Shown here in pieces: positions 38,135-49,175 of a stretch of 64,000 bases of DNA. The DNA lies in assembly GCF_016097415.1 (NCBI RefSeq), contig NZ_JAEHGE010000001.1, forward strand, positions 1,825,882-1,889,881. The letters are read 5' to 3'. This DNA is from a sulfur-oxidizing endosymbiont of Gigantopelta aegis. Lineage in GTDB: Bacteria; Pseudomonadota; Gammaproteobacteria; GRL18. The position numbers and the translations under genes were made by a program. Under the pieces are notes generated by a model, which worked only from the letters and a program-made list of their open reading frames with translations, ran no database searches and was not told the DNA's origin. Position 1 is the first letter of the stretch. The number at the start of each line of letters is the position of its first letter.

Positions 38135-38386
38135 TGTGTCAATGTTTCAAGTGATTTTTGTCATTTTGTATTTCCTATCATTTTAGTTTCTCATGTTAAC
38201 TTTAAACAGATGAAGAGAAAGGGCTTTGCCCTCTGGAACGATAGAGCCGTTCCATTCACCCAAGGTATTTTCACAACGGTAATGATCCTGTTACAATATC
38301 TTCACGGCACAGGCTGAGGAGCCGATGGCCGTCAACGGTAATGGGCGGCATTTATGTCGCCTTTTACCCCTCTTCAATCAATCGAT

Positions 38387-38992
38387 TTAAGCTATTTCCT
38401 GCTGTATTTCATAATCGACTGGTGACAAATAATCATTAGCCGAATGAAGTCGCTCCCGATTATAAAATACCTCAATATATTCAAATATTGCCTGCTTTGC
38501 TTCTACTCTGGTTTTGAATCGACAATGGTGCGTCAATTCAGTTTTCAAACTATGAAAGAAGCTCTCTGATACAGCATTGTCCCAGCAATTTCCTTTGCGG
38601 CTCATAGACTGAATTATGTTATGATCCGACAATATTTTTCTATGACTATCAGAGGCATATTGGCTACCTCGGTCAGTATGCCAAAGCAATCCATCCATTG
38701 GTTTACGCTTCCATATGGCCATCAGTAAAGCATCATTGACTAGCTTGGCTTTCATTCGCTCATCCATCGACCAGCCAACAATTTGCCTAGAGAATAAGTC
38801 AATGACAACCGCTAAATATAACCAGCCTTCCTTGGTGGCAATATAGGTAATATCACCCACATAGTAGCGATCAGGTTGAGAGACAGTAAACTCTCTTTCC
38901 AGTAAATTTGGAGATATACGCTTATTATGCTTGGAATTAGTCGTCGCTTTAAAGCGTCTCTTCGTTTTACAAAACAAACCGGCTTTTTTCAT
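38387..38992 (-). CDS. IS3 OrfB transposase core, copy A
   Basis: 201 residues of the rve-type integrase core: [44 protein letters not shown], and [15 protein letters not shown] supply Asp, Asp, Glu. The first third of OrfB is in another frame upstream (39016-39240), because a run of six As is one short; the same lesion is in copies B and 4. Confidence 0.85.
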   Translation of the reverse strand: MKKAGLFCKTKRRFKATTNSKHNKRISPNLLEREFTVSQPDRYYVGDITYIATKEGWLYLAVVIDLFSRQIVGWSMDERMKAKLVNDALLMAIWKRKPMDGLLWHTDRGSQYASDSHRKILSDHNIIQSMSRKGNCWDNAVSESFFHSLKTELTHHCRFKTRVEAKQAIFEYIEVFYNRERLHSANDYLSPVDYEIQQEIA

Positions 38993-39015
38993 TAATCGAC
39001 CAATTCTCCGGCGGC

Positions 39016-39546
39016 TTATATGAACGCCTTTTTCAGCCAGTTTTCTTTTAAGACGACGGGTTCCATAAGTCTTGCGACTGTCTTCAAACAGTTTTTTAGC
39101 TGCTCAGTAAGCGCTTCATTTTCTTTCTCTCTATCCGTTTTAGGAGAGCTAACCCAATCATAATAGCAACTACGGGAAACATCCATAAAACGGCACAGAA
39201 TCGTTACCGGGTAATCTTTAGCCTGATCAGTTATCCATGCGTACTTCACAAAGTTTCCCTTGCAAAGTACGCTGTGGCCTTTTAATAAATCACGCTCCTG
39301 AATCACTTTTGCCAATTCTTTTTTCAGACGTTTTACTTCATCATAAATGTGTTCATCACTTCTATTGGCTACCGTCTTCACCGGTTTGGAATATTTACTG
39401 ATCCAGGTATGTAGAGTATTTACATTAACACCTAGCTCCCTGGCAGTCTGAGAAACGGGTTGATCCGTCTCATTAGCTAATTTGACAGCTGATTCTTTAA
39501 ATTCTGATGTATAGCTTTTATTCGGTTTTTTTGTTTGATCATTCAT
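39016..39546 (-). pseudogene. IS3 OrfA fused to the OrfB N-terminus, copy A
   Basis: MNDQTKKPNKSYTSEFKESAVKLANETDQPVSQTARELGVNVNTLHTWISKY is the HTH/leucine-zipper OrfA. Here it runs on into KYAWITDQAKDYPVTILCRFMDVSRSCYYDW (OrfB start) because the A-run near the usual frameshift site is shorter than in copy B. It then leaves the frame in [14 protein letters not shown]. Confidence 0.75.
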
Positions 39547-39612
39547 TTTAGGTCACACTTTTTATCTTTTAGTTATTTTAAGTTGTGTGTCCGGTTAAGT
39601 ATAACCACATTA

Positions 39613-42600
39613 TACCACTTTAAATGGTGCGAAAGTATAACTGCCAACATTTGAAATACAGAAATAAGGTGCGTGTTCTGTCATTCGTTTGCTATATGTT
39701 GATCTTAAAATAAGCTGGTCTTGATAGGTGCTAAAAAATCCTTCACACTTTGGTTTGTCTTCCATGTCATTTTCACAATCTTCTAATAACTGTTTTGTGA
39801 TCCCTTATTAGGCACCAGTACATATAAATCTTTTTTGATTGAGACATAACATTCCTGTATATCTCCAGCCCCTTAACTAAAGGATATAGAAAATCAGGTT
39901 CTATCCAAAACTTTCTTGCTGGTTTTACTTTTTCATTTCTTCCAAAGTCAGGGCAGGTTTTAATTTGCACCAAATTATTATTTTTATTTGTATCAATAAT
40001 TTTTACAAAATAAATACCATTTAATTCTGTGGTTACTCCTTTTCTGCCGTTAACCCAAGTGCTTGCACCAGTGATCTTTTAAATGCTTTAAAACCACCTT
40101 TCGGTGTAATAGCCCATGGTGAATCACCTCCCGTAACAGGGGTTGCCTCACACTTATCAATGTCAACTGAATCAAGAGCTTCTTGTTTTGTGAGGTGAGC
40201 AGGGATTGCTTTTTATTTCCTTTAGCCGCTTCCCATATAGCATAGGGTATAGGATATTTTATTGTGTTACCTTTGCATTTTTAGCAATAAAAATAGCTGT
40301 TTTATTAGCTGCATCAGGAAATGGCTTTAAAGCTTTTAGATCATCAATCCCTACAGGTTGAATGATCTGATTATTTCCGATATAAAATGATCGAAAACCT
40401 GCTGAAGATGGTGATTGAAAATGAGTTTGCGTGATAACAAATGCTAAAATTCCGTCTTCATCTTTGAGCCATTTATCTGCAACGGTATAGGTGATCATTC
40501 CTGATATATCAAGTTCATTTCCACCATGAAATTTTGTTTTTGAGAAAATTCCATAATGATCACAGGTTGGCTTTATACGTTCACGGTATAATTCGGGTAA
40601 TTTTGACCATCTGACCCAAGGTGGATTACCAACAACCACATAAACTTTCCTGCAATAGCAGACCAGAAGAAATTACGCACTATACGAAACCAGATACCAT
40701 TCCAGTTTCTTTCATGTAAATCCAGAATTTTTTCATAAGTATGCTTGAGTGGTGATCTCCATTCTTTCATTTCATTGGATGTAATTAATTTTTTTGTATT
40801 AATTTTTTTCTGTCTCACGCCACTGAGTACTTTTTGAAACTAAATTATCCATTAGTAAAAATACGGAATCTAAACGACTTCTATCAAAAGCCAATTCTGA
40901 AGGCAATAAAATTTCAAGATCGGCTACTTCACTACCAATTTTATAAGAGACAATCAATTCATCTTTTTAGGATTTCGAGCTGGGGAATACACTGCATCCG
41001 CTAAAAGAATCGGTATTTCTATATCTGTTCCTTTGTTATTGTCTAATAAATCAGAAATAGCGATTAATATATTCACTCGGGCAGTCTGGACTGCTAAAGG
41101 ATTTAAATCAAAGCCCCAGACATTGTTTATGATGTGTTTTAACACTTCTAAATCACCCCACCCATCATCTGTTGCTTGTATTTTTATTTTCCTGATTAAA
41201 GCCAGTAAGAAAGAAGCTGAACCACATGTTGGATCAAGAAATCGTTGAGTTAAAAAATTTTTTACATTGATTCTATCCAGAGTGACTTCAACCAACCATT
41301 CTGGTGTATAAAATTCACCCAGACTTTTTCGTAGCTCATTTGGCACGAGATCTTGATAAAACGACTTAAGAACATCTTTTGAACGTGCGGAATACAGTGG
41401 ACCCCATTGTCAAGACAGCTTTCTCAAATATTAAGATATAATTCTGTTGGTTATTTATAGTATTAGTCTTATCCACATATCCACAGGTCTGCCAGTAGTC
41501 CAGAGACGCTTGCGATATATCTCAGGGCTACTGGCTTGGCCTGTGGATATGTGAATAAAACGGTTGCCAGTAAAGTTGATTATCCTCTCATCATGCTGCC
41601 CGTTTTAAGTCTGGAACAACTTCTTTCATCACGCCATAGATCTCTGCAGGCGTTTTTCCACCGTGTGTACTGTGTGGTCGTTCATGGTTGTAAAACTCAA
41701 AATATTCCTTTAATGAGCTCTTTAGCTCATCAATACTTTAGTAATCCTTGAGGTGAATTTCCTCATATTTTACACTTCGCCAGAGTCGTTCAATCATAAT
41801 GTTATCCATTGCTCTGCCTTTGCCGTCCATGCTGATTTTTATATCATTGGCCTTTAGAACACCTGTAAATGCTCTGCTAGTATATTGAGCACCTTGATCC
41901 GTATTGAAGATTTCTGGCTTTCCATATCGTCGCAGTGCTGTTTCCAGACTACTGATACAAAAGCTTTCTTCCATGCTGGTTGACACTTCCCAGGACAGCA
42001 CAAAACGGCTACTCCAGTCCATAACAGCACTTAGGTAGACAAATCCATGTGGCATCCGTAAATACGTGATATCTGTGCACCAAACCTGGTTATTCCTATT
42101 AATATCAATTCCTTTGAGCAAATATGGATAGAGGTTATTATTTACTTTGCAAGGCTTGCTGGTATTGGGTTTTGGTGCCACTGAAACCAATCCCATGATC
42201 CGCATAAGCCGTTGAACTTTTTACGATTAATTTTATAACATTTCAATCTTAATGCATTACGAATTTGACGACTGCCATAGAATGGATGTTTTATGTACAA
42301 CTCATCAATCAAATTCATTAATGTTAAATCTTTATTTTGCAGAGGCTTTTTAGGTTGATAGTAATAGCTTGAACGGTTCAGGCCGATAAGCTCACATTGT
42401 TTTTGATGCTCAACTGAGGGTGCTCTTTTTCTATGCAACACCGCTTTTCTGCTCTACTCAGTTGAACATCTTCAACTTTTTTGACAGCCAGTCAGCCTCT
42501 ACTTTTAGTTGACCTATTTGGCTGTACAGGTGTTCTTTTTCCTTTTCATGTTCAGCATCTTTATTCTCTAATTTTTTTGAAAAAGTATCGGCTGCACCAT

Positions 42601-43834
42601 CAAGCATCTGCTTTTTCCAGCTATTGACCTGGGTGGTGTGCACTTCAAATTCTGACGCAATTTCTGCGACTGTTTTTGACCTTTCAAAGCCTCAATGGCT
42701 ACTTTTGCTTTAAATTTGTTGTTGAATGTTTTTCTTTTTGTGCTCATTTTTTTGTTCCCCGTTAGGTTAGCTCTTATATCTTAACCTATTGTCCAGTTTT
42801 CGGGGTCCACTATAGAAGTTAATTTATCCGCTCTATACATGGAGAATGAAAGCAAAATACCTTTTAATCCATCAATTATTTTGGCTTGATGTTGTTTCAA
42901 TCTTGCAACATCAAGATACCAACTGAAAATAACTTCTTCTCCAAACCCATTTATTCCAGCACCAGAAAAGAAATTACCCTGTTCAATTTCATATTCCATT
43001 CGGTCAATTAATAATTGACCATCAAGGCTGACTGTTTCTCTGATAAATCCTTTATAAGTGGTTAGTGCATGTTCGGCAACAACTTCTGCACCAAGAATTT
43101 TTATCAAAAGAGAGTTGTAAGTATGTATGACAAAAAGTGCAACAGGGATCTTCAATTCTTCAGACTTTTTTGTTCAGAGAAATTGACTTGAAATCCAATA
43201 TTATCAAGAATCCCATTCACTTGGCTGATGGAAAGATTTGATGTTTGTCCATAAAGAGCTTTCCACTCTTCAAAGATCATTTTTATTTTATTATTATTTT
43301 TCTTTTCCAGTCGCTCTGATAATGCGTCAGATAAAGCCTGTAACATATTACAGCCAGCATCAGAACTATGACCAAAAGCAGTGATTAGATTTTCTGATGT
43401 AACAGGAACCCATTTACAATCAGTCAGAGCCTTAACTATCAAAGATACACTGGATTCACTTAATGGTAATAATGCATCATGAACTATTTTTCCTCGGCTG
43501 TACCGTGCAAATGCAATATGCTCTGCATCGGTAACTATTCCAATATAATCCTCATTGTCGAGGGATTCGAGTTTAGCACGAGTCGGGATATATTTTTTAA
43601 GCGATCAAACACCGCATTTTTAAATGCAGAACTGGAAGTACTACCATTAAATAAGCCCTTATCCTTAAATTCAATAATAACTCTGTTATAACTGGCATCA
43701 ACTCTTTGCCTCTCCATTTGAAAAGGAATATTTAAAGCATCACCAATAATCTTTATCCATCCCTGGCGTACTTCTGTTTCATTGAGCCAGTTACCTTTGT
43801 CTTTCTTAAGTTGTTTGAAAATTGTTTTATTCAT
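39613..43834 (-). pseudogene. N6-adenine DNA methyltransferase (type IIG-like), broken
   Basis: Read on the minus strand from 43834: MNKTIFKQLKKDKGNWLNETEVRQGW, VIIEFKDKGLF (nuclease-like D/ExK), a long middle (43442-42810), then after an IS3 insertion SKDVLKSFYQDLVPNELRKSLGEFYTPEW, LDPTCGSASFLLAL (SAM motif I), VVGNPPWVRW (motif IV, NPPW), and PDFLYPLVKG of a specificity region. There are at least five frameshifts (near 43600, 43150, 40960, 40640, 40250) and the C-terminus is cut by IS3 copy A. It looks like a restriction-modification fusion; no intact partner remains. Confidence 0.8.
41398..42809 (-). mobile_element. IS3-family element type 2 (1412 bp), decayed
   Basis: Ends TGGACCCC / GGGGTCCA. 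On the minus strand OrfA runs from 42747 (STKRKTFNNKFKAKVAIEAL in pieces, with a shift) and OrfB as fragments 42142-42441 and 41738-42205 with VWCTDITYLRMPHGFVYLSAVMDW, FNTDQGAQYTS, and IMIERLWRSVKYEE. The last part (HERPHSTHGGKTPAEIYGV) is in yet another frame. A long inverted repeat around TATCCACATATCCACAGG occupies 41470-41565. It interrupts the methyltransferase gene. No clear target duplication. Confidence 0.85.
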
Positions 43835-43846
43835 AATGGCTCATAG

Positions 43847-44836
43847 TTAATTAGGTGAAAAATAAATGATGTCTTCTGGACTAACAATGCCTTTTGCCAG
43901 ACCTAAACGCATAGCGGGTGTTTTTTTGTCTTTTCCTGCAATACAATAATTATAATAAACTCGGAATATATCGAGTAACTTAACAATGTTCTTTGGGTTG
44001 TAAGCAGAATACCCATACCACCTTCTGCCAGAACTGCTGGCAGATGAAATAACTCGCTCTAATAATGATAATCTACGTCTAACCTGCATAAAAAAATTAT
44101 CAATCCCATGCATGGAGGCTTTGTTATATAACCATGCCTGATGGTCTTCATCATAGTCACCATAATCAGTAAGATAACAAATCGCTTTTTCTGGTTCAGA
44201 CATATTAGGAAAAGGGTGTAAAAGCCATTTATCTTTCCAGTTTCCAATTTCCTGCATGTTTTCTAATCGATCTTTTATTATTTTTAATTTTATTTTATTT
44301 TTTGATAAATCAGGGTGTTCTTTTTGCTGATCTGAAAAATAGTTCCTGGAATCATTTAAAGTTCTCCGCTTTTCATCAACAGTTAAATCCTTTGTTATTC
44401 GAACATAAAAAGCATCACAGCTTCTATTTTTATTTCGTTATGGAAAGCTGTTAAGCAGGTTGCTCTCATTCCAGAATCTTGATCTAAAAAAGAATCTGAT
44501 TTTTTCAACACCACTGAACAATTTATGTATAAAAAAGAAATGTCCATACATCGTATATTCAGAATGGATCTGCATTCCATTTTGAGGCAATTTTTGTACT
44601 TGATAGAGAGCTTCTGATTCTTCTATATCATCACGAGAAATTGCATCCTTGTATGTTGCTGATATATCGGCACTTAAAGATGATCCATTTGTCTTTTTGG
44701 ATCTTGAATTTTTCACACTCTCTTTATAATCACCATTCAACCAGAATCTTGCATGTTTTCGATAGGCGTATTGGGCATTATAATCATTAACAGATAAAGC
44801 ATTTTCTTCTATTTCAATAGGGCTAATACAAGGATC
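43847..44836 (-). pseudogene. Unrecognised gene, transposase-like features, several frameshifts
   Basis: Minus-strand pieces read ARFWLNGDYKESVKNSRSKK, MQIHSEYTMYGHFFFIHKLF, FLDQDSGMRATCLTAFHNEI, then VRITKDLTVDEKRRTL, MQEIGNWKDKWLLHPFPNMS, RRWYGYSAYNPKNIVKLLDIFRVYYNY and TPAMRLGLAKG. The DQDSG acidic motif and the closing TPAMRLGLA recall the C-terminus of DDE transposases, but I cannot place the family. Two frameshifts are needed to join the pieces. Its 5' end is removed by IS3 copy B at 44837. Confidence 0.45.
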
Positions 44837-45827
44837 TAATGTGGCTATACTTAACCGGACACACAACTTAAAATAACTAAAAGATAAAAAGTGTGACCTA
44901 AAATGAATGATCAAACAAAAAAACCGAATAAAAGCTATACATCAGAATTTAAAGAATCAGCTGTCAAATTAGCTAATGAGACGGATCAACCCGTTTCTCA
45001 GACTGCCAGGGAGCTAGGTGTTAATGTAAATACTCTACATACCTGGATCAGTAAATATTCCAAACCGGTGAAGACGGTAGCCAATAGAAGTGATGAACAC
45101 ATTTATGATGAAGTAAAACGTCTGAAAAAGAATTGGCAAAAGTGATTCAGGAGCGTGATTTATTAAAAAGGCCACAGCGTACTTTGCAAGGGAAACTTTG
45201 TGAAGTACGCATGGATAACTGATCAGGCTAAAGATTACCCGGTAACGATTCTGTGCCGTTTTATGGATGTTTCCCGTAGTTGCTATTATGATTGGGTTAG
45301 CTCTCCTAAAACGGATAGAGAGAAAGAAAATGAAGCGCTTACTGAGCAGCTAAAAAACTGTTTGAAGACAGTCGCAAGACTTATGGAACCCGTCGTCTTA
45401 AAAGAAAACTGGCTGAAAAAGGCGTTCATATAAGCCGCCGGAGAATTGGTCGATTAATGAAAAAAGCCGGTTTGTTTTGTAAAACGAAGAGACGCTTTAA
45501 AGCGACGACTAATTCCAAGCATAATAAGCGTATATCTCCAAATTTACTGGAAAGAGAGTTTACTGTCTCTCAACCTGATCGCTACTATGTGGGTGATATT
45601 ACCTATATTGCCACCAAGGAAGGCTGGTTATATTTAGCGGTTGTCATTGACTTATTCTCTAGGCAAATTGTTGGCTGGTCGATGGATGAGCGAATGAAAG
45701 CCAAGCTAGTCAATGATGCTTTACTGATGGCCATATGGAAGCGTAAACCAATGGATGGATTGCTTTGGCATACTGACCGAGGTAGCCAATATGCCTCTGA
45801 TAGTCATAGAAAAATATTGTCGGATCA

Positions 45828-47200
45828 GGCTCTTCTCCGCTTTGATGAGTGAAGAAAGATGCTAATATTCAAGAAACCTGTTGAAATATAAAGCTTCTGA
45901 AGGTTTTATAAGCAATAGGTAATATGAGTATCAACATCTCACCCACCATTTTGGGACTGACTGGCCAAAGAGTCAATGAAATAACGTTAAATAAACACCA
46001 TGAGACAGTTCATATAATCTGTCAAAGAGACAAGCGAAGGAAGGTAATTGATCCCTTAACCGGTCAGCAAGGGACGATAAATCGATACATAAAAAGACAA
46101 GTACGTGATGTGCCATTTATGGGCTATCCATGCTATCCATGCTATCCATGCTATCTGGAAATTGAGTTAGCTCAGGTTTGTATCAGTAAAAATGAACGCC
46201 GAATAGAGCGATGTGACTTTGTTGATAAAGGCTGTCGTTTTACACAACGATTTTGTCATATGATTAGTGGTCTTTGTCGTCATATCAGCATTCAGGCTGT
46301 TTCCAGGCATCTCAATATACGTTGGGAAACCGTTAAGAATATTGACAAAGCTTATCTTGAAAAAACATTGCCTGCATTAGAGCCCGAAAAATTAAAGGAC
46401 TTAAAATATATCGGTGTTGATGAAGAGGCCAGAGCAAAAGGCCATGATTATATGACGGTCATTTATGATATGGTTGAAGGACATTTAATCGGGGTAGAAA
46501 CAGGTCGAACTTCAGATGTATTTACAAAGTTTTTAAAACGAATACCGAAGGAAACCACTGAAAAAATAGAGGCGGTGGCCATGGACATGGGGCCCGCGTA
46601 TCAAAAATCAGTGAGAGAAATATTGCCCAATGCAGATATTGTTTTTGATCGATTTCATGTCATGAAGAATTTCTCTAACGTGATAAAAAATCAACGTAGG
46701 ATTGAATTCAGACGAGCCAGCAAGCCTGGAAAAGATTTACTCAAGGGATGCTATTACTTGCTACTAAAAAATGAAGACAAGCTCACTGAGAAACAATCTG
46801 ACCGATTGAATAACCTGTTATCAGAAAATCAGAATTTAAATATTTTATATCTGATGAAAGAACAGTTACAAGCACTGTGGAATAACAATGACGTGACTGA
46901 AATGAAAGATGAATTAGAGCAATGGTGTGTCATGGCTGATCAAAGCAATATGAGCTACTTAAAAACATTTGCTCGCTCAATGAGAAAGAATAAAGATGGT
47001 ATTTGCAACTATGCAAAACATCAGCTGACATCCGCTAGAATTGAAGCAGGCAATGTCAGTATTGGCTTAATAAGAAAAAGGGCCAGAGGGATTCGGGATA
47101 CCGAATATTTTAAACTTAAAATCAGGCAAACCTCCATTCCTGATGAGCAGAGTATGTTCTATTTTGGGTAAACCCTCACTCATCAAAGCGGAGAAGAGCC
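45828..47200 (+). mobile_element. ISL3-family element (1373 bp) inside IS3 copy B
   Basis: A perfect 24-bp terminal inverted repeat starting GGCTCTTCTCCGCTTTG, and an exact 8-bp target duplication TCGGATCA (45820-45827 and 47201-47208). It interrupts OrfB of the IS3 after LSD. The single transposase gene is open. This is the youngest event in the island. Confidence 0.96.
45924..47171 (+). CDS. ISL3-family transposase
   Basis: A 415-residue transposase: N-terminal zinc-binding region, then [22 protein letters not shown] (first Asp), [32 protein letters not shown] (second Asp and helix) and [21 protein letters not shown] (Glu region). An odd feature is a triple 9-bp repeat (46124-46150) giving [14 protein letters not shown], where relatives would be expected to have a single YPCY unit; the insertion keeps the frame. 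Confidence 0.9.
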   Translation: MSINISPTILGLTGQRVNEITLNKHHETVHIICQRDKRRKVIDPLTGQQGTINRYIKRQVRDVPFMGYPCYPCYPCYLEIELAQVCISKNERRIERCDFVDKGCRFTQRFCHMISGLCRHISIQAVSRHLNIRWETVKNIDKAYLEKTLPALEPEKLKDLKYIGVDEEARAKGHDYMTVIYDMVEGHLIGVETGRTSDVFTKFLKRIPKETTEKIEAVAMDMGPAYQKSVREILPNADIVFDRFHVMKNFSNVIKNQRRIEFRRASKPGKDLLKGCYYLLLKNEDKLTEKQSDRLNNLLSENQNLNILYLMKEQLQALWNNNDVTEMKDELEQWCVMADQSNMSYLKTFARSMRKNKDGICNYAKHQLTSARIEAGNVSIGLIRKRARGIRDTEYFKLKIRQTSIPDEQSMFYFG

Positions 47201-47731
47201 TCGGATCATAACATAATTCAGTCTATGAGCCGCAAAGGAAATTGCTGGGACAATGCTGTATCAGAGAGCTTCTTTCATAGTTTGAAAACTGAATTGACGC
47301 ACCATTGTCGATTCAAAACCAGAGTAGAAGCAAAGCAGGCAATATTTGAATATATTGAGGTATTTTATAATCGGGAGCGACTTCATTCGGCTAATGATTA
47401 TTTGTCACCAGTCGATTATGAAATACAGCAGGAAATAGCTTAAATCGATTGATTGAAGAGGGGTAAAAGGCGACATAAATGCCGCCCATTACCGTTGACG
47501 GCCATCGGCTCCTCAGCCTGTGCCGTGAAGATATTGTAACAGGATCATTACCGTTGTGAAAATACCTTGGGTGAATGGAACGGCTCTATCGTTCCAGAGG
47601 GCAAAGCCCTTTCTCTTCATCTGTTTAAAGTTAACATGAGAAAAAATGATAGGAAATACAAAATGACAAAAATCACTTGAAACAGCCAAAAAAATATTTA
47701 GAAAACTGTCCGGAAAAGTGTTGACACATCA

Positions 47732-48695
47732 GCTAACTGCCGGTATCAACAATAGTACTTATATCCATGTTGATGATACGGGTAGTCGTCATGATGGAAA
47801 GAATGGTTATTGTACTCACGTTGGCAATGAAACCTTTGCCTGGTTTTCAAGTACTCGATATAAGAGCCGGATTAATTTTCTACAATTGTTACGAGGTGCT
47901 GCTGTTGATTATACGCTCAACGATGCAGCACTTGATTATATGAGAGCAGAAAAATTACCTCACAAGCCATTGAGCGTTATTGAACAAAGTCATCAGACTT
48001 GCTTTGATAATGAAGAAGCCTGGAAATACTATCTGCAGAACAATAGTATCATAACACAACGGCATGTTCGCATTGCCACAGAAGGCGCTTTACTGGGGGC
48101 ATTAATTAACAGTGGCTTTCCAAGTGATTTGGTGATTGTGAGTGATGATGCAGGACAATTTGATATTTTGTTGCACGCATTATGTTGGATACATGCAGAC
48201 AGAGTGTTTCAGCGGATACTACCACTCAATGAGCGACATGATAAAGAACTGAACTGGGTACATACTCAGATTTGGGAACTATTTTATGATCTCAAACAAT
48301 ATAAACTTGAGCCAGATGATCCGTTGAAGTCAGCGATTGCTGAACATTTTGATGAATTGTGCCGGACTAAAACAAGCTTTGAAACGTTGAATCAGGCACT
48401 GAAACGATTGGCAAGAAATAAAACAGAATTACTGCTGGTATTGGAACGGCCTGATATTCCTCTTCATAATAATTTGAGTGAAAATGATATTCGAGAATAT
48501 GTTATTAAGCGTAAAATTAGTGGTAGTACACGCTCAAAGGATGGGCAACTTTGCAGAGATACCTTTGTCAGTTTAAAGAAAACTTGTTTGAAACAAGGAA
48601 TTTCATTCTGGGATTTTATTAATGACCGGATCAGCAAGAGAAATTTGATCCCATATCTGCCTGAGTTGCTGAAAGGTAAAGTTTGTGCTGTTTAA
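47732..48695 (+). pseudogene. IS66-like transposase, N-terminus missing
   Basis: About 320 codons: TYIHVDDTGSRHDGKNGYCTHVGNETFAWF (Asp motif), LIVIVSDDAGQFDIL, CWIHADRVFQRI, and the C-terminal LHNNLSENDIREYVIKRKISGSTRS with the Glu. This is a divergent IS66/IS-type DDE transposase unrelated in detail to the two IS66 copies. The N-terminal part is cut by the right end of IS3 copy B. It ends at 48695, ~60 bp before the right attachment repeat. Confidence 0.75.
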
Positions 48696-48752
48696 ATGCA
48701 CAGACTTATTGAGAAGTTACGATGTCTGTCACAAAAAAACACTAGAATACCA

Positions 48753-48804
48753 GACTCATAATCGGCAGGTCGACAGTTCGAGTCTGTCCAGGCCCACCAT
48801 TTTC
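48753..48804 (+). repeat. Right attachment repeat of the island (52 bp)
   Basis: Identical to 31845-31896: anticodon arm to CCA of the CAU tRNA plus TTTTC. No D arm or 5' acceptor strand is present, so it is not a second tRNA gene. The distance between the repeats is 16.9 kb. Confidence 0.92.
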
Positions 48805-49015
48805 CTTTTAATGTATTTTTTAATAACTTTAACGGAACTCTTAACCCATCACGCTTAAAGACTGATTCTTCAATTATTGCAATCGCTTTTTGAATATCAT
48901 TATAATCATCCCACAAAGCTTTATGAATTGCTTTTCTTAAAAGGGTGATAGTGCCAATACAGGCAATATCATAAGATTTAGCTAGTGCCCATCCGTCAAT
49001 AGGTTTTTTTATATA
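48805..49015 (-). pseudogene. Gene fragment resembling a PIN-like (DUF3368-type) C-terminus
   Basis: Minus-strand reading from about 49012: KKPIDGWALAKSYDIACIGTITLLRKAI, then IQKAIAIIEESVFKRDGLRVPLKLLKNTL, continuing without a stop into the duplicated tRNA piece. The order GT-x-LLRKA, then a helix, then LRVP-x-x-L matches the tail of DUF3368-type PIN toxins, weakly. Both ends are cut, by the attachment repeat on one side and by repeat DNA on the other. Confidence 0.35.
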
Positions 49016-49161
49016 AAGAACCGTAGGGTGGGCATGGCTTTATCTGCCCACGCTGACTCAAGCGCTTATTATGTACACTTTCAGCGTGGGCACAAAAAGC
49101 GTGCCCACCCTACGGTCAAAATTATCAAATAATTTTAGAATAAACGGGTGGACACTAGCTA
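48979..49161. repeat. Possible MITE with TTAGCTAGTG ends, containing a REP-like palindrome
   Basis: The left end TAGCTAGTGCCCATCCG and the complement of the right end, TAGCTAGTGTCCACCCG, match at 15 of 17 bases. Inside is a palindrome (49019-49116) with arms CCGTAGGGTGGGCA and TGCCCACCCTACGG. The right-end 18-mer TTAGCTAGTGTCCACCCG occurs again exactly at 60648-60665. Confidence 0.5.
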
Positions 49162-49175
49162 ATTGTTTACCAATT

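Larger units (their letters stand above)
38132..39612 (-). mobile_element. IS3-family element type 1, copy A
   Basis: The left terminus in element orientation is TAATGTGGTTATACTTAACC (ending at 39612). The right terminus TGACACATCA is at 38132. Compared with the other copies, about 36 bp just inside the right end are missing, removing most of the inverted repeat including CCGGACA. The element truncates tnpB on one side and the methyltransferase gene on the other. No target duplication was seen. Confidence 0.88.
44837..47731 (+). mobile_element. IS3-family element type 1, copy B, with nested ISL3
   Basis: Both termini are present: TAATGTGGCTATACTTAACC at 44837 and TGTTGACACATCA ending at 47731. 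Without the nested ISL3 and its duplication it is 1514 bp, essentially full length. OrfA is 44903-45145 (shifted by one lost A), and OrfB is in pieces 45200-45433, 45457-45827 and 47209-47443. It carries the same six-A lesion as copies A and 4. It separates two unrelated transposase-like remnants; no target duplication. Confidence 0.9.

Noticed and set aside
41395..42812. A target duplication for the type 2 IS3 element
   Set aside because: The 3-base flanks differ for each border choice I tried, so none is claimed.
48753..48804. A second tRNA gene
   Set aside because: Only the anticodon arm, T arm and 3' acceptor strand are present. The 5' acceptor strand and D arm are missing, so it is an attachment-site copy.
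48692..48916. A minus-strand ORF of 74 codons across the right attachment repeat
   Set aside because: Its C-terminal half (WAWTDSNCRPADYES) is the reverse reading of the tRNA sequence, a common annotation artefact. Only its upstream part is considered, as a gene fragment.
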